Assembly: GCA_027489095.1 (NCBI GenBank) | Contig: JAIYAL010000084.1 | Coordinates: forward strand, 1 to 40,598 | DNA length: 40,598 nt | Reading direction: 5' to 3' | Origin: Erythrobacteraceae bacterium | GTDB lineage: Bacteria > Pseudomonadota > Alphaproteobacteria > Sphingomonadales > Sphingomonadaceae | Shown: positions 33,428-40,598 of the stretch, piece by piece | Position numbering within the stretch: position 1 is the first letter of the stretch | Layout: each line of letters starts with the position of its first letter | Notes under the pieces: model-generated | What the model was told of the DNA's origin: nothing | Databases searched by the model: none | The model's input: only the letters and a program-made list of their open reading frames with translations | Translations under genes and position numbers: made by a program

Positions 33428-34507
33428 ATGACCACCCCCCTGAAGACCGTTTCCTTGCGCCTCGCCGGCGCTGCGCTGATGGCGGCGGGCGCGGCGAGCG
33501 TCGTGGGCGTGACCGTGGCTGCGCCTGCTGCCGCGCAGGACAACGCCGCCACGGCAGAGGCCCGCCTGAAGAAGATCGAGGCCGAAGTCCGCGCCTTGCA
33601 GCGCAAGGTCTTCCCCGGCGGCGACGGCAAGTTCTTCGAGCCCCAGATCGCGCAGGGCACACAGGGCCCCGCCTCGACCATCCCTCCCGCGACGACCGGC
33701 GCGCCGGCGACCACGGCGGTGACCGACATCCTTGTGCGCCTCGATGCGCTTGAGCTGCAATTGCAGGCGCTGACCTCGCGCTCGGAGGAGCAGGCCAACA
33801 CGCTCTCACAGCTCGAACAGCGCCTCATCGCGCTAGAGACCGCGGCCAATGCGACCCTGTCCCCGGCGCCGGCGGTTGCATCGCCCGGTCAGCCCGCGAT
33901 TGAGCCGGTCGCCACGCTGCCGGTCGCGACGGCTCCCGCCGCGACAACCCCCGCCGCAACCACCCCGCCGGTGCGCCTGCCGGTGCAGACGGCCACGACG
34001 CCCGCACCCAAGCCCAGCCCTGCCGCGACCGCTCCTGCGACCACCGCCACGACGTCCGCCGCGCCAAGCCCATCGCGCATTGCGGCGGTGCAGGCGATTG
34101 CCAAGCCGCAGACCACCGACGTGGGCGACGACGAGTATTCCTACGGCTTCCGCCTCTGGAACGCCGGGTTCTTCCCCGAGGCGCGCCAACAGCTCACGAA
34201 GTATGTCGAGAAGTACCCGTCCCACGCCAAGATCAGCTATGGTCGCAACCTGCTGGGCCGCGCCTTTCTTGATGACAACATGCCGCAGGACGCGGCGCGC
34301 TGGTTCCTCAAGAATTACCAGGCCAACAAGGCTGGCGAGCGCGCGCCCGACAGCCTGCTCTTCCTCGGTGCCTCGATGATCGCGTTGAAGGACACCAAGC
34401 GCGCTTGCATCGCGCTCGCCGAATTCGCCGACACCTACCCGCTGGTCGCCGCCGGACGCCTCGCCACCGATTACCAGGCGACCCGCGCCAAGGTGAAGTG
34501 CAGCTAG
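33428..34507 (+). CDS. CpoB/YbgF-like periplasmic TPR protein
   Basis: A 359-residue exported protein: signal peptide with likely cleavage after AAPAAA (about residue 36), an N-terminal coiled coil (ARLKKIEAEVRALQRKV, then LVRLDALELQLQALT with SQLEQRLIALE), a long Pro/Ala/Thr-rich linker (about 140-225), and C-terminal TPR repeats (YGFRLWNAGFFPEARQQL, YGRNLLGRAFLDDNMP, SLLFLGASMIALKD). CpoB-type proteins coordinate outer-membrane constriction with wall synthesis through Tol-Pal. AGGGAG precedes the ATG at 33428. tilS follows after 7 bases, a common alphaproteobacterial order. Confidence 0.88.
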   Translation: MTTPLKTVSLRLAGAALMAAGAASVVGVTVAAPAAAQDNAATAEARLKKIEAEVRALQRKVFPGGDGKFFEPQIAQGTQGPASTIPPATTGAPATTAVTDILVRLDALELQLQALTSRSEEQANTLSQLEQRLIALETAANATLSPAPAVASPGQPAIEPVATLPVATAPAATTPAATTPPVRLPVQTATTPAPKPSPAATAPATTATTSAAPSPSRIAAVQAIAKPQTTDVGDDEYSYGFRLWNAGFFPEARQQLTKYVEKYPSHAKISYGRNLLGRAFLDDNMPQDAARWFLKNYQANKAGERAPDSLLFLGASMIALKDTKRACIALAEFADTYPLVAAGRLATDYQATRAKVKCS

Positions 34508-34514
34508 CAGTGCG

Positions 34515-35507
34515 ATGACGCAAGGTGGGGCGCGCTTCGCTGCCGACCTTGCGGCGCTCTGGCCCGAGGCGGAGCGCGGCGGGCCGCTGGGCCTTGCGGT
34601 TTCGGGCGGGCCGGACAGCCTGGCGCTGCTGCTGCTGGCAGCTGAGGCCCTGCCGGGGCGGATCGCGGTCGCCAGTATCGATCACGGGCTTCGCCCCGAG
34701 GCCGCGGGCGAGGTCGCGTTGGTCGAACGGATCGCTGCGACACGCGCAATTCCCTTCACCCCGATCACGGTAACGCTTGCTCCGGGCAATGTGCAGGCCG
34801 AAGCGCGTGATGCCCGCTATGCGGCACTGGCGCGCTGGGCGGCGCAATCGGGTCTGGGAGCGGTCGCCACCGCGCACCACGCCGATGATCAGGCCGAAAC
34901 CTTGCTGATGCGCCTCAACCGGGGGAGCGGGCTGGCGGGTCTCGCCGGGGTGCGCGCCCGCACCGTCATCGAAGGCAGCGAGATCACCTTGCTGCGCCCG
35001 CTGCTCGGCTGGCGCAAGGCGGAGCTTGAGGCGCTGGTGGCGGCGGCGGGGATCACGCCGGTGCAGGATCCGTCGAACGCCAACCCCGCCTTCGACCGCG
35101 CCCGCCTGCGCGCCCGGCTTGCCGAGGCAGACTGGCTCGATCCCGTCCGGATCGCCGCCAGCGCCGCGCACCTCGCGGAAGGCTGGCAGGCGCTCGAATG
35201 GTATGCCGAGCTCGACTGGCACGAGATGGTGATGCGCGATACCGATGCCCCCGGCGGGCTCGGCTACACCTATTGCGCGAATGTCCCGCGGGTGATTGGA
35301 CTCGAGACGATCCTCAGGATCATCGCCGCGCTCGGAGGCCGCGCCGCCCGATCAGAAGCGGCGCGGGCGTGGGATCGCTTGTGGGCGGGCGAGAACGCGT
35401 CGCTGGGCGGGGTGCTGGCGGTGCCGGGGGTGGAGCGGGTCGAGAAGGTCGGCGTGGCCATGCGGGTCTGGCGTTTCCGGCCCGAACCGGCGCGTTGTGT
35501 GAACTGA
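34515..35507 (+). CDS. tilS: tRNA(Ile)-lysidine synthase TilS
   Basis: TilS attaches lysine to C34 of the tRNA-Ile with CAT anticodon so that it reads AUA. The 330-residue protein has the PP-loop ATP site SGGPDS (30-35), SIDHGLRPEA, AHHADDQAETLLMRL and LRPLLGWRKAELE. The C-terminal part is short and diverged compared with E. coli TilS, as usual in alphaproteobacteria. ftsH, often downstream, is absent; an L,D-transpeptidase gene converges instead. Confidence 0.94.
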   Translation: MTQGGARFAADLAALWPEAERGGPLGLAVSGGPDSLALLLLAAEALPGRIAVASIDHGLRPEAAGEVALVERIAATRAIPFTPITVTLAPGNVQAEARDARYAALARWAAQSGLGAVATAHHADDQAETLLMRLNRGSGLAGLAGVRARTVIEGSEITLLRPLLGWRKAELEALVAAAGITPVQDPSNANPAFDRARLRARLAEADWLDPVRIAASAAHLAEGWQALEWYAELDWHEMVMRDTDAPGGLGYTYCANVPRVIGLETILRIIAALGGRAARSEAARAWDRLWAGENASLGGVLAVPGVERVEKVGVAMRVWRFRPEPARCVN

Positions 35508-35555
35508 TCGCGCTGGGGCGCGGGAGGTCTGCGCCACCGTTAGGTGACCAAGAAA

Positions 35556-36386
35556 CTAAAGCACCTTGTCGCCGAGGCCGATCATCTTGCCACGGGTGAT
35601 GATCACCTTGTCCCCGCGCTTGGCGGCCGCGAACAGCTGGGCGGCGAATTCGTCGGGGACGCCGATGCAGCCGTGGCTCGCATAGCCGTTCAGCACTGGC
35701 GAGCCGTGGATCGCGATCCCGTCCCAGGTCAGACGCAGCGTCCAGGGCATGGGCGCGTCGTTGTATTTCTCGGACACATTGTTCCGCTCCTTGGTGAGGA
35801 TCGGGAAGCTGCCGAGCGGGGTTGGGTGTTCCTGCGTGCCGACCAGCACCACCGCCGTGCCGATTTCATGCCCGTCGCGGAAGGCGCTGATCACGCGCGC
35901 CTCAAGGTCGACGGTGATGACGAGCTGGCCTGTGCCGGGGGCGGCGCTTTCGTCCCAGAACCAGTCGCCGTAGCGGATCGAGCCCTCGATCGGGAGGATC
36001 GACTTGATGACAAAGGGATCGCGCGAGGCCAATCTGACCGGGGCGATCACCGGGGCAGGAGGTGCAGCGACAACCGGCGCGGGAAGCGGCTGCACCACCT
36101 CGCGCGGGATCATTCGCACCGCCGGCCCGCGCGGCTCGGGAGTGGGCTCGGGGCGCGCTTCGGCTTCCCGGGTGAGCGGCGGAAGGCCGGCATAGACCGC
36201 CGCAGCCTCGTCGCCTCGCGCCGCTGCGCTGTCGGGATCGACCTCCTCAAAGGCCCCGGAAGCGCGCGCCGCGACCGCTTGTGCGGCCTCTGCGGCGCGG
36301 GCGGCCGCGGGCACAGGCGTTGTCTGGGCGGAGGCTGCATTTTGCAGCGCTGTTAGTGCGATGAGGAAAGCAAGGGCGCGGATCAT
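35556..36386 (-). CDS. L,D-transpeptidase (YkuD) family protein
   Basis: A 276-residue exported protein: signal peptide (LAFLIALTALQNAASA), a Pro/Ala-rich spacer to about residue 115, then a YkuD catalytic domain. The catalytic motif is HGSP (His227) followed by SHGCIG with Cys240. Such enzymes form 3-3 cross-links in peptidoglycan or attach proteins to it. The residue after SHGCI is Gly rather than the usual Arg. It converges with tilS. A GGTTAACC palindrome lies about 40 bases upstream of the start. Confidence 0.92.
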   Translation of the reverse strand: MIRALAFLIALTALQNAASAQTTPVPAAARAAEAAQAVAARASGAFEEVDPDSAAARGDEAAAVYAGLPPLTREAEARPEPTPEPRGPAVRMIPREVVQPLPAPVVAAPPAPVIAPVRLASRDPFVIKSILPIEGSIRYGDWFWDESAAPGTGQLVITVDLEARVISAFRDGHEIGTAVVLVGTQEHPTPLGSFPILTKERNNVSEKYNDAPMPWTLRLTWDGIAIHGSPVLNGYASHGCIGVPDEFAAQLFAAAKRGDKVIITRGKMIGLGDKVL

Positions 36387-36424
36387 GGAAATGAGTATGC
36401 CGCGCTAGCTGCAAACTTGCCAGC

Positions 36425-36432
36425 GGTTAACC
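36425..36432 (-). promoter_or_regulatory. GGTTAACC palindrome upstream of the L,D-transpeptidase gene
   Basis: An 8-bp palindrome containing a CtrA-type TTAACC half-site, 39 bases before the ATG. The same 8-mer occurs at 392-399 upstream of the DUF1800 gene. CtrA control is a guess from the half-site alone. Confidence 0.3.
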
Positions 36433-36436
36433 AGCT

Positions 36437-36457
36437 CGCGTCCCGGTCGGGGACGCG
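36437..36457 (-). terminator. Terminator-like hairpin behind rimO
   Basis: CGCGTCCC (36437-36444) pairs perfectly with GGGACGCG (36450-36457) around a five-base loop, directly behind the rimO stop on the minus strand. No T-run follows, so it may be a processing or weak termination hairpin. Confidence 0.4.
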
Positions 36458-36470
36458 GGCGGGGCGGGGG

Positions 36471-37877
36471 TTAACGCGCGCCCGCCCCGCTCGCCGCGAT
36501 CACCCCGAACAGGTCGTGCGCGTCGGCGTCTTCGATGGTGGCCTGCACGATATCGCCGGGGGCAAGTGTTGTGGGCACGTTGCGCAGATAGACCGCGCCG
36601 TCGATCTCGGGCGCATCGGCCTGACTGCGGCCGCTTGCGCCGATATCGCCGTCTTCATCAGGCTCGCCGATCTCGTCGATGATGACGGCAAGCGTGCGGC
36701 CCACCTTGCTTGCGAGCTTGGCGGCGCTGATACGCTCGGTCACTTCCATGATCCGGGCGTAGCGTTCTTCCTTGATCGCCTCGGGCACCTGATCAGGCAG
36801 GGCATTGGCCGCCGCGCCTTCGACCGGTTCGAAACGGAAGGCGCCGACGCGGTCGAGCTGCGCTTCCTCAAGCCAGTCGAGCAGGTACTGGAAGTCCTCC
36901 TCGGTCTCGCCGGGGAAGCCGACCACAAAGGAGCTGCGGATCGCGATATCGGGGCAGATTTCGCGCCAGCTCTTGAGCCGTTCGAGCACCTTGGCCTCGT
37001 TGGCGGGGCGGCGCATCAGCTTCAGCACTTTGGGGCTGGCGTGCTGGAAGGGGATGTCGAGATAGGGCGTCAGCAGCCCTTCGGCCATCAGCGGAATGAC
37101 CTGATCGACGTGGGGGTAGGGGTAGACGTAGTGCAGTCGCACCCAGGGCGCCTTGCCTTCCGGCGTGCGCAGGCCGCCCAGTTCGCGGGCGAGGTCGGTC
37201 ATGTGCGCGCGCACCTCCCGCCCCTTCCACTCACGCGGTTCGTGACGGATATCGACCCCGTAGGCGCTGGTGTCCTGCGAGATGATCAGCAGTTCCTTTG
37301 TCCCCGCCGCGACCAGCTTCTCCGCCTCGCGCAAGCAGGCGTCGACCCGTCGGCTGGCAAGCTTCCCGCGCAGCGCCGGGATGATGCAGAAGGAACAGGA
37401 GTGATTGCAGCCCTCGGAAATCTTGAGGTAGCTGTAGTGGCGCGGCGTCAGCTTGATGTCAGGCTGCGGGATCAGGTCGACAAACGGCCCCTGCGAGGGC
37501 GGCGCGTGGGTGTGCACCGCCTCGACCACCTGCTCGTATTGGTGCGCCCCGGTGATCGCGAGCACCTGCGGATGCGCGGCGCGGATCGCGTCTGCCTCCT
37601 CGCCCATGCAGCCGGTGACGATCACGCGCCCGTTTTCGGCAATCGCCTCGCCGATCGCGGCAAGGCTTTCTTCCTTGGCGCTATCGAGGAAGCCGCAGGT
37701 GTTGACCAGCACCACGTCCGCGCCCGCATAATCGTCGGCGAAGGCATAGCCGTCGGCACGCAACCGGGTGAGGATCCGTTCGGAATCGACGAGCGCCTTC
37801 GGGCAGCCGAGGCTGACCATACCGATCTTCTTCTGGTCGGGGAGGGTCGTTGGGGCGGTGGTGGTGGCGGTGTTCAT
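36471..37877 (-). CDS. rimO: Ribosomal protein S12 methylthiotransferase RimO
   Basis: RimO is a radical-SAM enzyme that methylthiolates an aspartate of ribosomal protein S12. The 468-residue protein has the N-terminal UPF0004 domain with cluster cysteines Cys25, Cys61 and Cys90 ([35 protein letters not shown]), the radical-SAM motif CNHSCSFC (Cys157, Cys161, Cys164) and a C-terminal TRAM domain. The motif [11 protein letters not shown] separates RimO from MiaB. It is divergent from the small DUF6356 gene (77-base gap). Confidence 0.97.
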   Translation of the reverse strand: MNTATTTAPTTLPDQKKIGMVSLGCPKALVDSERILTRLRADGYAFADDYAGADVVLVNTCGFLDSAKEESLAAIGEAIAENGRVIVTGCMGEEADAIRAAHPQVLAITGAHQYEQVVEAVHTHAPPSQGPFVDLIPQPDIKLTPRHYSYLKISEGCNHSCSFCIIPALRGKLASRRVDACLREAEKLVAAGTKELLIISQDTSAYGVDIRHEPREWKGREVRAHMTDLARELGGLRTPEGKAPWVRLHYVYPYPHVDQVIPLMAEGLLTPYLDIPFQHASPKVLKLMRRPANEAKVLERLKSWREICPDIAIRSSFVVGFPGETEEDFQYLLDWLEEAQLDRVGAFRFEPVEGAAANALPDQVPEAIKEERYARIMEVTERISAAKLASKVGRTLAVIIDEIGEPDEDGDIGASGRSQADAPEIDGAVYLRNVPTTLAPGDIVQATIEDADAHDLFGVIAASGAGAR

Positions 37878-37954
37878 TGCGGCGCGCCCCTACACTGTGT
37901 GCGGGCGCAGCGCTAGGGTTGACGCAGTGCGGCCGGTGCGGGCATTGGGAGCGC

Positions 37955-38194
37955 ATGATCGCCAAGCTCTTCACAGACCACCCGCGCGCCATCGGCGAGA
38001 CCTATGGCGAGCATGCTCGCACTGCGCTCAGCTTCGGCTGGCGGATGACGCTCGGTGGGCTTGCCTGCATGGTCCACGCAGCCGTCCCCGGCCTGTTCGT
38101 CAAGACCGCAAGCCGCACCGTGGTGCAGCTCGACGCGGAGATGCGCGGCCGCAAGCCAGCGCCGGGCGATGAGGAATTCGCTTACGTCATCTAG
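37955..38194 (+). CDS. DUF6356 family small protein
   Basis: A 79-residue protein with one hydrophobic helix (MTLGGLACMVHAAVPGLF) between a conserved N-terminus (LFTDHPRAIGETYGEHA) and a basic tail. The pattern matches a small family (DUF6356) that I associate with sphingomonads; function unknown. GGGAG lies close before the ATG. Confidence 0.82.
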   Translation: MIAKLFTDHPRAIGETYGEHARTALSFGWRMTLGGLACMVHAAVPGLFVKTASRTVVQLDAEMRGRKPAPGDEEFAYVI

Positions 38195-38254
38195 CGCAAG
38201 GGGCGGTGCAGCCGAGCCCCTACCGGCGCACGCCCGATTGGGCTACACAGCCGC

Positions 38255-38776
38255 ATGCGCATCGCCATCACCAAAGGGACGTCCGGTGACCGGATCGCGG
38301 TGACGCGGCCCGATGGCTCGCGCGCCGACTTCGGTTTTGCCCGCAAGGGCCCCTATCCGCACGACGCGTTCCATTTCTTCATCGAGCGCGAGTTGGGGAT
38401 GGAGGCCGGGTTCTGGGGCCTCATTGCCAGCGGCATGGCACCTGATGCGGTGCAGGAACTTGCCGCGACAGGCGGCCATGCCAGCGCCAAACGGGCCGGC
38501 ACGCCCGATCCCGAAATCGTCGAACTGGTGCAGGCCGAGCGGTTGGTCGAATGTTTCGAGGCGGCCAGCTGGAGCGGCGGCGCGGATGACGCTGCGATCA
38601 TGGCGATGGCCGAGCCCGCCTGGGCTGCCTCGCTTGTGCCACCGCCCGAAGGCGTGGCCGAGCGGCTGGGCGCGATCCGGCACGGCCTTGATGCCTTCCT
38701 CGATGCATGGCGCGCACTGCCGGAGAACGGGGCATTGGAACTCGAATGGCCGATGATGGCCGGAGAACCCACATGA
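38255..38776 (+). CDS. Hypothetical protein
   Basis: A 173-residue soluble protein with no family I recognise. The N-terminus is beta-like (MRIAITKGTSGDRIAVTRPDG), followed by a helical part with FHFFIERELGMEAGFWGLIA and a Trp/Pro-rich end. No signal peptide, membrane helix or catalytic motif is evident. Its stop overlaps the next gene's start as ATGA, so the two are co-translated. Ribosome site at the ATG is weak. Confidence 0.75.
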   Translation: MRIAITKGTSGDRIAVTRPDGSRADFGFARKGPYPHDAFHFFIERELGMEAGFWGLIASGMAPDAVQELAATGGHASAKRAGTPDPEIVELVQAERLVECFEAASWSGGADDAAIMAMAEPAWAASLVPPPEGVAERLGAIRHGLDAFLDAWRALPENGALELEWPMMAGEPT

Positions 38777-39174
38777 ACGACTTTGCCCTGTGGCCTGTAT
38801 TGGCCGGAACGCTGGCCTTCTTCGCGGTCGGCTCGCTGTGGTACGGGGTGATCTTTGCGGTGCCTTGGCAGCGCGCGGCGGGGCTTTCGAACACCCAGCT
38901 CAAAAGCGGCAACATGCCGCTGATCTTCGCCCTGACCTTCGCCTTCGAAATGCTGATAGCGATGGTGCTGTGGCACCTCATTGCCCGCACCGATCCCAAG
39001 CCTTTCGTGGTGATGATGATGGCGGTGGGCTTTGCTGGCGGCGTAATGATCCCGGCGATCGGGATCAATTACCTCTACCTCAGGAAGCCGCTGGCGCTGT
39101 TCCTGATCGACGCCGGACACTTCCTCGTTGGCATGGCGGCAATGGGGGGTGTGTTCGTGTGGTTCCGCGGGTGA
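38773..39174 (+). CDS. DUF1761 family membrane protein
   Basis: A 133-residue protein with four membrane helices, of the DUF1761 type. The first helix ends with GSLWYGVIF followed by WQRAAGLS; the third is rich in Gly and Met. Function unknown. GGAGA precedes the ATG, which overlaps the stop of the preceding gene. It converges with surE after three bases. Confidence 0.85.
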   Translation: MNDFALWPVLAGTLAFFAVGSLWYGVIFAVPWQRAAGLSNTQLKSGNMPLIFALTFAFEMLIAMVLWHLIARTDPKPFVVMMMAVGFAGGVMIPAIGINYLYLRKPLALFLIDAGHFLVGMAAMGGVFVWFRG

Positions 39175-39177
39175 GTG

Positions 39178-39938
39178 TCAGGCGAACCGTTCGGCAAGAA
39201 TGCCGATCGTCGAATAGTGGGTGAGATCGAGCTGCAAGGGCGTCACCGCGATGTAGCCTTCCTCGATCGCTTCCAGATCAGTGCCGTGATCGAGCGTGTG
39301 CTCGATCTGGTCGAGCCCGAACCAGAAATAGCGGTAGCCGCGCGGATCGCGGCCCTCGACGATGGTGCCGCGCGAATAGTCGTGGAACCCCTGCCGCACG
39401 ACGCGGATGCCCTTCACGTCCTCTGGCGCGAGCGCGGGGAAGTTGACGTTGATCAGCGTGCGGGGCGCCATCGGCGCGTCGATCAGAGGGGCGAGCACCT
39501 TCGCCCCCCACTCGCGCGCCGCGCCGAAGGGCACGTCATCGCCCATCCCTTCGCGGGCATAGACCTGGCTGAAGGCGACCGAGCGGATGCCCGCCAGCGC
39601 GCCCTCGATCGCGGCGGAGACGGTGCCGGAGTAGGTGATGTCGTCGGCAAGGTTGGCGCCGCGGTTGACGCCCGACAGGATCAGGTCGGGGGCATCGGGC
39701 ATCACGGTGCGCAGCGCCATCATCACGGAATCGGTCGGCGTGCCGGTGACAGCGAAGCGCCGCTCGCCCAGCTTTTGCAGCCGCACAGGCCGCGTCAGCG
39801 TGAGCGAGTGACCCGCGCCCGATTGCTCCTCGGACGGGGCGCAGATCCAGATATCATCGGAGAACTGCCGCGCGATTTCTTCCAGCACCTTGAGGCCGGG
39901 GGCGTGGATGCCGTCGTCATTGGTGAGGAGGATGCGCA

Positions 39939-39939
<1 letters not shown>
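39178..39939 (-). CDS. surE: 5'-nucleotidase SurE
   Basis: SurE is a metal-dependent phosphatase acting on nucleoside monophosphates and polyphosphate. The 253-residue protein has MRILLTNDDGIHAPG (metal ligands Asp8 and Asp9), APSEEQSGAGHSLT, GTPTDSV and LSGVNRGANLADDITYSGTV with further ligand Asn. Its ATG overlaps the serS stop as TGATG, and serS-surE order is common in alphaproteobacteria, where pcm often follows; here DUF1761 converges instead. Confidence 0.96.

Positions 39940-40598
<659 letters not shown>

Noticed and set aside
33940-34070. Ala/Pro/Thr-rich repeats in the cpoB-like gene
   Set aside because: Ordinary flexible linker in a periplasmic protein.

Overview
The window looks like a chromosomal segment from a GC-rich alphaproteobacterium, most likely of the Sphingomonadales (Erythrobacter/Porphyrobacter type). 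This rests on the 5S rRNA-tRNA-fMet end of an rRNA operon, an RcdA/DUF1465 gene, a DUF6356 gene, the serS-surE pair, a cheAWYBR cluster without cheD, and GTTAACC-type sites. The genus is inferred. Almost all of the sequence is coding, and the genes are chromosomal housekeeping or motility genes; I see no prophage, insertion sequence or CRISPR array.

Layout. 1-360: end of an rRNA operon. 502-3818: DUF1800 + DUF1501 gene pair of unknown role. 3862-14651 (all minus): chemotaxis locus cheA-cheW-cheY-cheB-cheR, then a GGDEF/EAL protein and two tandem paralogous chemoreceptors; most junctions are start/stop overlaps. 14715-16094: MATE transporter. 16189-17878: aldolase-like, orphan 2Fe-2S and ArsC genes in one run. 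17938-20116: MFS transporter and a membrane protein. 20197-21209: lipB plus a lipoprotein. 21219-23313: Old Yellow Enzyme and an EamA transporter. 23316-23759: GIY-YIG gene flanked by REP-like palindromes. 23935-26758: nadA, a membrane protein and an MBL hydrolase. 26814-28286: glpK. 28322-28423: phased repeat array plus parS. 28443-29777: rcdA-like gene and two small DUF465 genes. 29887-35507: ptsP, rodZ-like, cpoB-like, tilS. 35556-40598: L,D-transpeptidase, rimO, three small genes, surE and the 3' part of serS.

The most unusual signal is at two places 14 kb apart. A perfect parS palindrome (TGTTTCACGTGAAACA, 28408-28423) lies between the convergent glpK and rcdA-like genes. A one-base parS variant (14277-14292) lies inside cheA, in the segment encoding the linker after the phosphotransfer domain. 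Each is preceded on the same side and strand by seven short units built on YYAGACCCC or AG, spaced 10-11 bp, about one DNA helical turn. Because 11 is not a multiple of 3, the period inside cheA cannot come from a protein repeat. This suggests a DNA-binding array paired with ParB sites; I do not know of a description of it.

Second in interest is the GIY-YIG nuclease gene framed by inverted REP-like elements, one of whose copies shows compensatory stem changes. Third is the orphan 2Fe-2S subunit with shifted cluster cysteines between an adducin-like aldolase and ArsC.
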